A stretch of 64,000 bases of DNA from Tetrahymena thermophila SB210 (lineage: Eukaryota > Ciliophora > Oligohymenophorea > Hymenostomatida > Tetrahymenidae). The DNA lies in the NCBI RefSeq assembly GCF_000189635.1, contig NW_002476261.1, positions 62,001 through 126,000 of the forward strand, in the 5' to 3' direction. Below, piece by piece: positions 1 through 12,225 of the stretch. The notes below the pieces were generated by a model. The model saw nothing but the letters and a program-made list of their open reading frames with translations, had not been told where the DNA came from and did not search any database. Each line of letters begins with the position of its first letter. The first letter of the stretch is position 1. A program made the position numbers and the translations under genes.

Positions 1-796
1 AAATTAGAAGATCGAGGTATTACAGTATAAAACTAATAAATAATAAATATTTACTAAAAATTATTTACAAAATCTAAACTATTTTAAAATTAAATATATT
101 AATAAAAAATACATATTTAACACAGTATCATAAATATATAATTTATTATAATATCTCAATTTAATATTTTCTTATTAAAAACTAAAATCCTTTTGTAAAA
201 TATAAAAAATAATTAATATTAACTTTTCATTTTCAATAAAAAAATAATGGATTACAATTATAATTTTTAGTAAAGAAAGAAAAAAGAATAAATGTTATTT
301 ACGATTTTATAAATATAAAATTATATTTTAAATTTTGAGATCATATAAATAGGTTATATAAATATATAAAGAACAAATAGAAAAATGAAAGGAAAATATA
401 AGAATAGCCAAAATTTTAGAAATAGATAATTTTAATTAGCTTATTAGTTAATTATACTGAAAATTAGTGTCTCCTTTTTTAATTTATTTTGCACATCATA
501 AAAAACTTAGTAAGAAATATTTTTATTATTAATTTTATAATGAGTATATGTATGTATGTATTTATTTATTTAGTTATATATGTATCTTGGAAATTTATTA
601 GATATTTTAGTGTTTTCGTGCTTGATAAAAATTAATTTAAACTCTGAGGATTTCGACAAAGAAAAATATAATAAATAATTTCAAAAATAAATCTGTAAAG
701 ATAAAACCAATTAGTATTACTACTTTTTAACAGAAATAGCTTTAAGGCATAAACTCATTAAAAGAGATAAATTACAATAAAAGATAAGGTGTAGAA
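1..796. other. AT-rich leader, no gene seen
   Basis: No frame here reads as protein. It is A+T-rich sequence with short homopolymers and a small tatgtatgtat/tttatttattta run near 547-572. The right end should hold the promoter and 5' UTR of the RNA-binding protein gene that starts at 797. Confidence 0.6.
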
Positions 797-3245
797 ATGA
801 GCAATTTAGATTTAAGAACATTGTGGGTTGGAGATATTGAAAACTGGATGACTGAATAATTTATTGAAAGTGTTTTTAATAAAGTTGGTAATAAATTAAT
901 TATTTATCAATAAGTTTAACTAAAAATATGATTTTTATTTTGAAATTTTATGATATGCAGCTTGAAATAAATTCTAATACATTATTTTTTATAACAATAG
1001 GTAAGGTTGTTAGCGTTAAGTTAATCAGAACAAAAGAAACAAGTCTCCCTGCTGGTAATGAAAGCTTTATATTATCTGTCTTGAAGACTCTTAACATATT
1101 ATTTATTTATATTATAAAGGTTATTGCTTCGTTGAATTTTAGACTCATGAACAAGCAGAAAGAATTTTGATGAATTACAACTAGTAGTTAATCCCTGGAA
1201 CTCAAAATACCTTCAGAATGAATTGGGGAAAGAACCGTAAGATTCATTTATAAGCCAAAAACCTTATTTATCTTTTTTTATAATTAAATAGCTACTAACA
1301 CTGGTATTATCAAGCAACCTACAACCTAAGCTAATAATGGTTATGGAAATAATTAATATGGCATGATGCAATAGCCAGTGATCTAAATGCCACCTATTTA
1401 AGAATTCTCAGTAATTAAAATGATTATTTTAGAAAAACAATTTGCCTATTTTTAGAAACATTGTTAAAAATTGCTCTTAATTATGAATAAATAATTGATT
1501 GATTGATCATCCCACTTTAGAAAAAGACTTTTATTCTACAAAGTCAAAAATTATTTTAGCATATTTATCTTCTATGGAATACTAAGAAAAGTGATCTCAT
1601 ACGTAGTGTGCGAGTTAATAGATGAGAAATTGGAATTGATATTTAAAATGATGAAAGTTGAAAAAAAGATATTAAACAAATAAATTTATCTAGACGACAG
1701 CTGTTATAAATAAGATTGATTATAAAAAAATTTAAAAGAAGATAAATAGAGAGCGAAAATATCTTATAATCAAATAAATTAAACTTGTATTTTTTGAAAA
1801 AGAAGAGCATATATTATAAATAAGGAAATAATTAAATATCTTCGATAGCAAAAAAAAACAAACTTTGTAATAGACTAAATTTTTACTCAAAATAAGTGTT
1901 TAAATTAAGTGGGAAAATTATCATATTTCATTGGTTCATTCATTCATTTGTTTATCTTAAGGGCAATATTTAATAATCACTTGCAAAATAAATAAAACAG
2001 AAATTAACTTTTTTTTTTAAATATTTAGATTTATGTTGGTGAATTAGAACTTGGCATTAACGAGTAACAACTTGCAGAGCACTTCAGATCTAAGTATTCT
2101 AGTGTAATTGGCTCTAAGATTATTACTGAACCTACCAGCAAGATGAGCAAAGGTTACGGCTTTGTAAAGTTTTCTAATCCTATTGAAGGACAACGTGCTA
2201 TTCATGAAATGAATGGCTCTCTTTTTAAGGGCAAATTCATTAAGGTTTCTCAAGCTGTTTCAAGGTAATAATAACAGGCTTAAGCTTAAGCTGCTGGAAC
2301 ACCTGGATTCCCTTAACCCGCAGGTTATGGTGCTGCTACAGGTGCAGCTGATTATAACGGTTACGGCTATTATCCTTAACAACCTTCTTAAGATCCTTAT
2401 TATTAATACTAATAATAGTATGCTGGCTATGCTTCTACTTAAAATACACAATATTAATATCCCTATTCATATTCTTCTTCTTACTATTAAAACGGAGTTT
2501 ATGGTACAGACCCTTCTTAAATGTATGGCCAACCTGCTTAGGCAAGCAATATGCATGGATATCAATATCCCGCCACTGCTAGTACCTAAAATGCATAGGG
2601 ATAAGCTCAATAGTACTCATAACAATATCCATAGTAAGGTTAAGTTCCTCAAGTACCTACTGCAACTACAGCTACTAATCCTGCTGCTATTTAATAATAG
2701 TATTATAATTAAACTGCTTAAACTCCTCAAGCTGCAAACAGCTAATAAGTAGCCTCTACTCATGATAAATATTCTTAAAATAATTATTAATCCCAATAAT
2801 AATCTGCTAGCAATGCTCACTACTCTCAATAGTAATAGTATTCTCATTAATAGCAGTAATCTTAAGTTCAATCACAAGCATCCAGCCAATCATAAACTGC
2901 TCAACAACAATAGCTCTCAACTTAATAGTAATTGAACTAAACTGAAAAGAAGTCTGATGCTAACTCTATACCCACTCCCTCTGTTAAGGAATCATCTTTA
3001 TTCCAAAAGGTAACTTTATTAATTTAAACTAATAAAATATGATATTTATTTTAGATCGATTTTAAATTTAAATAAACTCTTATTATTGATCGACAACAAA
3101 TATTAAATAAATCAAATATTTAATAAAAAAATAAATTAAATTTTAATAATATAAATAGCCTAGCTCTGATTTCATCGGATATTAAACTGAATACGTAAGC
3201 ATGACTGGCGAGCTTGAATTCATTTTGAAGCACAACATATGCTGA
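797..3245 (+). CDS. Two-RRM, Q-rich RNA-binding protein (TIA-1/RBP45/Secp43-like)
   Basis: Likely binds U- or AU-rich RNA in splicing or mRNA fate. Six exons are read: 797-887, 1001-1054, 1120-1236, 1292-1410, 2029-3009 and 3159-3245. They sum to 483 codons (482 aa) with every junction GT..AG and in frame. RRM1 shows RNP2 LWVGDI and RNP1 GYCFVEF, interrupted by two introns. RRM2 shows RNP2 IYVGEL and RNP1 KGYGFVKF. A long Q/Y/N/S-rich low-complexity tail follows, rich in TAA/TAG glutamines, resembling prion-like tails of TIA-1 proteins. The last exon encodes a separate, non-repetitive end (FIGYQTEYVSMTGELEFIL). A 618-nt intron separates the RRMs. TIA-1 and RBP45 usually carry three RRMs, so this is closer to Secp43/Nam8-type two-RRM proteins; the exact orthologue is unsure. 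Intron retention at 3010 would instead end at a TGA at 3040-3042. Confidence 0.88.
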
Positions 3246-4969
3246 GAACGCTCCAAATATTAATTAATCTCCTCTAAGAAATATACAAAGAATGAGTGAA
3301 TATTGATCTCCATAAATCTACCTATCAACCTACCTATCTATCTATCTGTCAATCAATCAATAGTTCTAGGAAAACTGCAAGCAAACTAAATAAAAGGTGT
3401 TGTTATTATTCCTAATTTCACAACTTCTCTTCAAATAGAATATTTTTTCAGCAGGAGAAAAGAAAGAAGAAAATTATTATTATTATTTAATTAATTAATT
3501 TCTTTAATTTAGGATTTCTTTTCTTACTACTATTATCATCATCATCATTATTATTATTTACTTTACATTTGTTTTAACATTTCTATTTATATTTTATTTA
3601 GTTTCCTTTATTATATTTTTTCAAAATCATATTATTACTTCTTTCCCCTCTAACAAAGTGACTTACTTATATAGCCACTATAAACAGTATTCAAATATAT
3701 TTTGTTTTTTATATTTATCTATCTAAAATTATTTACAATATGAGTGTATTGAATGTGTGAAACTATGAAAGAGCAAATATTATCCAACCATCTTAGGGAC
3801 AATGATAAATTAGCTGATTAATAAACAAACAAACACATTTTCTTATTTAAAAAGCTCAATTATTAACAAGCAACTACTAAATAAGTAATAAAAAAGTCAT
3901 TGAATACTACCTAATTACTTGGAAATTAACGGGAAGCAAATGCCATATCAAAATATAAGTACGATAAGTAAATGAATGGATGAATAATGAGTCAAATTAA
4001 TAATGATAAATTTTCCATTTATTCCTTAATTTAGTTTTTTATTTATCAGGATAGTTTAAAAGAATATTCTTTAAAAGAAATTTTTACTAAATAATGCTCT
4101 CTTTTAAAAGTTTTAGATGCAATAATAACATTGGATATTGTTTTTACTAAAGCTGGATGAAGCTCAGGGACTATCCCAAAAGATTCTATTCTAATGAAGT
4201 AACTCAAAAGAACCATTTTTTTTTTAAAGTTAATTTGTCAAAAAATCATTTCTATTTATTACTTTTTGTTATTATGATGTGGCATATTTTATTGGTGTTT
4301 TAGTTGAACAAGTGATGTTGTTGTTGTTGTTAAATGCTTTTCTAAACTTTTTTTGTATTAATTGTTTAAATGTTAAAATGCATTTTATCGATTTTTGTTT
4401 AATTAATTAAATAAATAAGTAAAATAAACTTGAGAAACTAAATTTAAATTTATTATCTGCTAAAATAAATTAAATTGTTGATAGATAAATTTACATCTAA
4501 CTTAAATAATTCAATTATTTTTCTTCAAATAAAATTTATATTTTTAATTTTTTATTGGTTAAAGATAGAAAAATGATTTAAAAATTTATTGTTTTTAAAT
4601 TTATTTACACTTTTAATTAATTATTTTTCTTATCGAAAAATGATTCTTTACTAAGCTTAATATTTTAAATTCAGTAACAAGCTGAAAAAATAAATATTTA
4701 AGGGCAATATAATTAATTGTTAGTTAGTTAGAAAAACATTTTACACAATTTATCAATTTGATTTTATTTACTTTTTATACAAAAATAAATTTAAATAAAA
4801 TAATATATTTTATTTGAATATAAAGAGACATTTATTTTTTTATTTATTTAATATAAGTAAGAGCTGATAGTTAGTTTGGAAAAACGCATTTATGTATTTA
4901 ATAATATAATTTTTTCAAAATTTTATGAAAATAGAATAAAAATCAATCACTTATTCTAAAATTCTAATT
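3246..4969. other. Convergent intergenic region with simple repeats
   Basis: Shared 3' region of the RNA-binding gene (+) and the channel gene (-). It holds short simple repeats: ctacctatctatctatctgt with tcaatcaatcaat near 3320-3362, tta/tca trinucleotides near 3474-3560, and a tgttgttgttgttgtt run near 4316-4331. A slightly less AT-rich patch lies near 4130-4200 but has no supported product. No gene is recognised. Confidence 0.5.
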
Positions 4970-7900
4970 TCATTATACTAAATTTTATAATTCATTTTTG
5001 ATGAGTGGGGCGTTGATTGATAACTTATGTTCAAGATTGTTTGCAGGCTAATAAACATTTGTACATGCAGGTATTTTAGAATTCTTGGAAGTACTTCTCT
5101 TTTTGGATTCTGAATTCTTAATTTTTCTTTTGGCTTTAGCTTTCTTTTTCTTTGGCTACTCTTTTTTCAACTAAATAATTGTCTTTAGTTGATATAATTT
5201 TAATTTTTTCATTACACTTTTTAAATTGTTAATTGGGAAATACACTTCAAATTCTTTTATTGCAGAAAATCCTTCATCATATAGAGGAATTCTCGAACTC
5301 AAAGGATCCTTCATTAATTTACTATGCCTTTCTGAAACTGTTTACATTCTTTTCATCGAAGGCTTAGTATTTTCGTTAGCGGCATTATTCAAATTTTTAT
5401 TACTTTTAGATTTTTAAACTTCTTGCATAGAATTAACTAATGCTCCTCCTGTATGAGACTTTGCTCTTATGCAGGCAGTACTACTAAAGTTTTATTACGA
5501 GGCTTTATATTACACAGGATCCATGGAGGATTAGGACTTAAAGGTTTTTTCATACTCAGATTAGTTATTTATGCTAAAATGAACACTGTTTAGATAGTCT
5601 AGGGTACCTTACTTCATGTTAATAGATAACTGCTTTGAGGAATTTCTTATACTGGACGATATTTATTGAGTCATTTTTTTCTTCATACCTAATGCTGAAT
5701 TTCTGCCTCCTCCTTAGCTAATATTAGATGCTTACTTAGTAATTGAGACTATACTTCTCGTGTTATTGTTATTATATAAGGATTCTTGCTTATCCTAATA
5801 AAGACTATTCATTTCGCTTCTAGAGCCATTCTTTAATGCCTATTTATTTGATGATGTTTAAATATTTTTCTTTGAGCTAGAAGCACTGTTGCTTCTTTAA
5901 ACTTAGTTTTGTTGAAGGAGTGTTAAAATATATTCTGATTTTTAATCTTTTTCGTTGTCTTAATATGAATCATATCTCTCATCATCTTCATCCTCATCCT
6001 CATCTTGGTCATAATCCTCCTCTGAAACTTTACTTTTTTCTTCGTAGATTAAATTACTATGACGTCTTTTTAAGTAACTATCATCACCTTCTCTACTTTC
6101 TCTATATTTTGTATTTTTAGATATTGAAGTGTAATTAGAATTTTTTCTCGAATCTAGTTCTCTTTTGTGGAGTGTAGGAGTATTTGTTACATGCGACTTA
6201 GGATCCATATCACTTTCATTTGTAAATGCATTATTGGTACTTATCTTTTTCTCTTAAAATGAATCTTAGTATGATCCAAGTTTTTCAGTTTGCGTTTAAG
6301 TTTAAAAGTCTGACTTTGCATCCATTTAATTTCTATCATTCTTAGAGTATATGTCTTTATGATATTCAGCTTAAAGTCTGCTATCTTCATCAGCAGCTAT
6401 TCTCCTAAAGCTGCTTTTAATTTCATAATCATTATTTTCTGTATCTTTAACGGCTTCACTCATTTTACTTATTTACGATTTTTAATATTCTTCAAGTTCA
6501 AGTTCATAATCTTCGTCATCTTCATCCTCATCGTCATCCTCGTCTTCGCATTGATAGTAATCCTCATCAGAGGAAGGCATTTCAACATATTAATCACAGG
6601 AATTATCATACTTAAATTTAACCATTTATTTTGTAAATCTCTTGTCACTTACACTCTATCGAGATCCTTGAGTTTCAAAATTACTTTGATTTACTTATTG
6701 TGTTAATAATTGCATAACATCCATTCTATACTTAACTAATCTGGATCTAAACGGTTGTATTAGCTAAACAGAATTACATTTAAAGTTTCTCAATCTGACT
6801 TAAAGTTTTCTTTAGTTAGCCTCTGTTTAATCATATATGTAAAGAATTTTGCTTTATTGGAAATTTATAGGAAAATACTTAGGACATTCGTTACTAAAGT
6901 GTCCATAATTGTTACAGCTGAAGCACAGTATATCATTCATCCTAGAATAAATGCTAAGATTGTCTTTAATTTTGCATAGTGCTTCCTTTAAAATAAGCCA
7001 AAGTTTAAAATAATTTATTGAATCTTTGAAATAAAATTTTACATAATCCAAAGGATATTCTTACAAAACTTATTTAAAGTCTTCATAAGAAACATAGCAT
7101 AAACTTGTAGCTGTCTTAGCTGCTCTAGCATTTGAAGAAGTTGTAAAATTACAAAAAAATCCCATTTAATTAAAAATTGATCCATTTTAATAATGCTTTT
7201 ATTAAAATTAATTATTACTTTTTTATATTTGATAATTAATTTCAAAAAAAATGGTTTAAACTTTTAGTTTGTTTGTTTAACTTATTTGATAATTATTTTT
7301 CAAATAGAATTTTTTAATATTTCTCAGCTCAAAAAGTGTGAACACAAATAAAAAAAATTTATCTGAAAAAATAAATATTTTTCTTTGTTACATTTATTAT
7401 TTATTGCTTGTAAATTTAATTGATTGAAATAAAAATTTACTTTGATTGATGATAAAATATGAGATTTTTTACTATTTTTATTTTCAAAATAAAATTCGAT
7501 TTATCCATTAATTAGGAAATAAATATTTCCATTAAAAGTATTTTCTTTATAGATTATTTCTCCTGGCGATATAAGCTACTCTCTCATTTTTAAGGCTAAC
7601 TTTTTCAAACAATCACGAGAAAAATTTAAGCGAAATAGCTTAGCTTCGTTTAAAATTTTAAAGAAATACTCCTCTTTTACATCATTTTTTAATTATTCAT
7701 TCAATGTGTTTAAAATTTATTCTCCATTCAAATCCCCACATGTTTCAATTTAATTTTTATATTCCAAATTCTTAAGTACCAAATGTTACAAATTTCTTGA
7801 AATGTTTCTTTTTCTCATATAATTAGTAATACTAAACTTTATGCTTCTATATTAAATAAATAGTTTTAAAATTGTTTTTTGTTTATTTAAAAATTAATTA

Positions 7901-10337
7901 AGTAATTATTTTACCTAAAATTTTATTCTCTTCTTGATTTTTCTTAGAAAATAGAACCAATAGTATTTATTGAATATCCAAAAAGTCCGCAACTAAAAAA
8001 AATGATATTAATTATTTATTACATGATTAAATATAAAGATAAAAATATACCTTAATGAAATAACAACTGTAACATATATCTTTTCATAGTTCGTTTTTGG
8101 TGTTATATCTCCATATCCAACAGTAATCATAGTGATAAATGAAAAATAAATACTATTAATATAGCGTGTGTAATAATCATTGGGGTTACTAAGTTGCAGC
8201 GAATCAATCCAAGTACCACTTTATCCACTTTTTATTTCCTATACAGCAACATAATGAAAACCACAACAAATGTAATGAGCCATAAAAAAATTGAGTATAA
8301 ATAGCTTTGCTAGTTAGAATATTGTGTTAAACCTTTATTCTAATTAAAAGTGCTCGTCAATTTTGTTCAAATAATCAGGAATTTACACTAAATAAAAAAA
8401 ATAAAAATAAGAGAATAGTTAAACTTAAATTTATTTACGAATTTTGATCATGAATATCCAGTCAACTAAAAAAAATGATTGGTTAGTTACAATCAGAACA
8501 AATGAAAAGTTTGTAACAAAATCTATCCAAAATTACATTCTAATTTTATAGTAGAATAATTTTATATGAAAATATTAAATAATATAAAATTAATCAATCA
8601 ATTTTATGATTAAAACTAATAAATATATCAATAATAAATAATAAATCCCAAATAATTTAAAGAGAAATAGATAATTTGGTAGAATATAAATCAAAAAAAA
8701 AAAGTTTGTGTATTGAGATAAAAAATATTAATATTATTTTTTAGAATGTAATTTAATCTATTCTAAGCTTTAATTGAAGATTCATTCTTTCTGCTAAAAA
8801 GTTTATGATAAAATTTTAAACTTAATTATTTTATTTTAAAATAAATTTTATTAACTTTTTAAATATTGCTTTTAGCTTTCATTTTATTTTAAAAGAAAGC
8901 TTTCTTCTTTGTATAAAAAATTTAAATTTAAAACATTTAATTTATAAAAGCAAGTCTTAATTAATTAATTAATTAATTAATTAAATAAATAAATAAATTT
9001 CTTGAAATTTACTAAAAATAGTTTTTCATGATCTTCTTCTTGTTTGTTACTAAGACACCTTGGTCATAGAAAGCTGTAAAAAAATTGAGAATTAAATCTA
9101 AGTTCATAATAATAGAAGGTATAAGATAGAGAATGTAGAAATTAATCTCATGCATATAATCTAAACCAAACGACATTCTAAGAGGAATACAAATGTTTTA
9201 CATAGTAATAGTGAAAAATAGTACTATGTTCCATATCAGGGCGAAATTTGTATTTGGAGTTATTACAGAAAATGAAGAGAAAATATTTAATACTTTCAAG
9301 CCTTAAAAAAAACACACAAAAAACTTAAGGAACTTTGCTTGGTGAGTATTTAGAATCATAGATTACTTTCTTTTAGTTAGGAATTATTAAGTATCATAGC
9401 TTTAATCACCAATGCATTTGAGCTAAGTTGTGTTGAGATTGCTAAATTTACTGAACATTTAATATTATTTTATTTTGTAAACAAATTTTTTTACCCTACT
9501 TAAAATTAAAAGTTCTTTCCATTATTTATTAGCACCTTCTTTAGTTGTCAAAGTAGAAGCTTTTTTAAGTTCAGTGTTTGTTTCTGTCTTTTTTTATTAT
9601 TCATTATTGAAAGTCATCATTGCGCTAGTATTTTATAAAGCATATTTTGACTTTTTACCACGTTTTTTTATATTTGATTGTAGATCTAATAATTTTTCTA
9701 TTTGCTGAATCTGTTTCTATTAATCCTCACTCATTGCAGCATATGAATCTTCTTCGTCTTCTTCCTCCTCTGAATCTTCAAATGTTTCATTATCACCTTC
9801 TTGGTCTTACACATTACTATTTGATTTTGAATTTCTTTTGTGCGTTTCTTCTATTGATACATCATCATTTTTACTATTTTCTAGTTCAGATCTAGAGTAT
9901 TACGAGCTATAATTCTACTTTTCACTTTATGCTTTTTGTTTATTGTGATTAATATTTTTTTTCTCCTCTTATTTAAGTAAAGCATCATCATCAATCTTCT
10001 ATAATTAAATGTTTTTCAAGGAGGCTTTTATTATATGTTATGACATTTCTAGATTTGCTTAGGAGTTTGAAATGGATCTTTTTGAACCTTCTTTTAATAT
10101 CTTGCTTTCTTATTAATCAGATTAAATATCAATTTCTGTTTGTTTTAAGTTCCTTTTCTCCAATTCAAATCTATCCTCATCCATGGAAAATAGCTTACGT
10201 CTCTTTTTAACTCCTTATAAAGGCATCTCATCAAAGTTTTTAATGAATGGAACTCCTTCTCTGGAACAATTTGCAGACTCTTCTAATCCTGTTATGCTTT
10301 GAATAAATTTACTTTAATCATTATTTTTCTTTTCCAT
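4970..10337 (-). CDS. Cyclic-nucleotide-domain K+ channel with CCHC zinc knuckle
   Basis: A CNG/HCN/EAG-superfamily membrane channel. The start MEKKNN is at 10337 and the TGA at 4970. In order: a charged, E-rich N-terminus (10337 to about 9510); S1-S3 (about 9340-9050) with DLILNFFTAFYDQGVLVTNK, a typical CNG/HCN S2-S3 signature; a pore near 8180-8050 with the selectivity filter TVGYGDITP, predicting K+ selectivity; a cNMP-binding fold (about 7750-7050); a zinc knuckle CFSCNNYGHFSNEC (CX2CX4HX4C, about 6915-6875); and a long cytoplasmic tail with acidic runs and the motif EVYFPINNLKSVMKKLK near 5250-5200. Several short introns are present, mainly through the membrane part, with one exon-rich tail below about 7200. 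The CNBD cassette looks degraded (FNQM where FGEI is usual). It is paralogous to the channel at 55575-60953. Exact exon borders in 7250-9400 were not all resolved. Confidence 0.85.
8957..8999. repeat. (TTAA/TAAA)n simple repeat in a channel intron
   Basis: About six ttaa units, then taaa units, in tandem. This non-coding simple sequence lies between exons of the - strand channel gene. Confidence 0.8.
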
Positions 10338-10722
10338 ATTCTTTTAAATTTACTCTTAACTCATCATAATCAAAATTTAACCAAAATTTCTGGTATTTAA
10401 TTCCTATCGCTTAGTGAGTAGGATTATTTTGTAAAAAATGAAAGTCCCTAGTTGTTAGATTAAATAATATTTGTGTATTTATTTATTCTACTTCTTTCTC
10501 AAATATTGCTATTTATTTAGCTTAATAATTAATTGGTTTTATAATTGTAAATTAAACTAAAAATTTGTGATAATTAACTAAATGACAATCAATGTAGCTC
10601 TAATTCTTATTATTTGCTACTTAACATAAAACTCTGGTTCTACCATTCATTTGTTAGAAATCTCTTTACAAAATATAATGATTCCAAAATTTAATATTCC
10701 TCAGTCTACTTTAACTTTTCAT
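10318..10722 (-). CDS. Candidate small ORF overlapping the channel start
   Basis: An ATG at 10722, preceded in frame by TGA, opens 134 codons in the ciliate code and stops on TGA at 10320-10318, overlapping the first 20 nt of the channel gene in another frame. The predicted peptide is mixed in composition (NGRTRVLCQVANN, AIGIKYQKFWLNFDYDELR) rather than K/N/F-only like nearby spacer. No family is recognised. By length alone such an ORF can arise by chance in this code and base composition. A GT at GATGA|GTTAAG paired with the AG at TTAAAG would splice it in frame into the channel (giving DYDDKFIQSITG), so it could be an extra N-terminal exon of that gene rather than a gene of its own. Confidence 0.35.
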
Positions 10723-12225
10723 TTTAATTAATATCAATCAATTTCTTCACAATTGCTTAATATAAACCTCAAAATGCACATATTCACTTAAGTATACCAT
10801 CAAGTTATTTATGCAGCAAAATATTTAAATTATATATATACTTTAAATTAATAAACTTTAAATTTCTTAAAACTAAATGCAATAATTCCATAAAAAACTG
10901 ATAGAAAATTAAATTTTTATTGGCAAAGAAGTAAAATTTAATAGTTCAAAATATAAATTACAACAATTTGCAATTTCAAATTTTTTGTTTTTTTATTATT
11001 TAGAGATAGCCAAACTCAAAACAATTTTACATCTTTTTCTGAAAATGAGATAATCATGTTTAGATTTATATAATTTATTACTCATTACAGATTTAAGCAA
11101 TATTTAATAAAAACCAATATTACTTTTTAAACAACTAATGCAATTTAAAGTATTAGAAAACTTTGAAATCACAGCTTTTTTTACATTTACATAGATAAGA
11201 ACCATTCTCAAATAGATATTTTAAGATAATTATGTATTTTAGATTAAAAATTATTAAAATTTATATTAAATAAATAAATTCTTAAAACTTTTTATCAAAA
11301 AATTTAAGAAATTGCAAATTAAAATAATTATTTAAAAAATTTGTATTTATTGGTATTTATTTATTCTAAATTTTAGGATTAATTCTAAAATTAAACAAAT
11401 CACTTTAAATTATTAAATTATAGATGAAACTATATTAAAATTTAACTTTTCTAAAAATAATTAACTTACTTTATCATTTTCATACTTAATTTAATTTTTA
11501 AAATTATTTTCATAAAGTGAAATTTATTGTAATATTTTATTTACTTAAAATATAATTAAATAAACATTAATTTGCCTTAATAAAAAATATATTTTCCTTT
11601 AATTAGATCACGCCAAAACATATTTGATAATCAAAAGTACTTTCACAATTTAATAATTTTATAGTTAAGCAAATAGATATTTAATATTTATTGTTTTTAA
11701 CAGATAAAATAAATAGAAAAATATACTAACAGATTTATTTACTTGTGTTATTCTTTTTTGTATTTCTTTTTATTTGTTGTAAAATTTTAATTTAAAACTT
11801 AAATGTGTATAAATAATTATATATACTCATATATGTATTATTAGTATAACTTACTTACTTACTTAATATGATGATGAAGTATGTATGTATGAAGACTAAC
11901 TAACAGAGTTAACTTAATTTCGAACTAACTAACTAACTGTAAATCAATCCTAACTAGTTTATAATACTGCAAAAGAAAACAACACGCAATATATATATAA
12001 ATAAATAGATATAAAAATTAATTTCTTACTTTTTCCATTACACTCATTCATTCATTCATTGAACCAATCAATCAATAATTTCTTAATCTATCATTCTGAA
12101 TTCTTGTTTTTCAAATCAAAAATCACATTTATATCTATCTACTGTTTAAAATATTCTAATAAATTTATTTTATATTTACTCGACTTTTTTATTATAATTT
12201 TTATTTATTGTTTTATTAAAGGTTC
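10723..12225. other. Intergenic, with tetranucleotide tracts
   Basis: Upstream of the channel and downstream of the LUC7-like gene, both on -. AT-rich with no recognised gene. Around 11849-11938 lie short tandem tracts (cttacttactta, tatgtatgtat, actaactaactaact), and attcattcattcatt near 12045-12060. Confidence 0.5.

Noticed and set aside
2213-2752. Leucine-rich 179-codon frame on + (standard code)
   Set aside because: It is an out-of-frame reading of the Q-rich tail of the two-RRM gene; the same stretch read in the RRM2 frame continues sensibly with TAA/TAG as Gln.
3160-3260. C/D-box snoRNA-like tract
   Set aside because: The less AT-rich sequence is explained by the final exon of the two-RRM gene.
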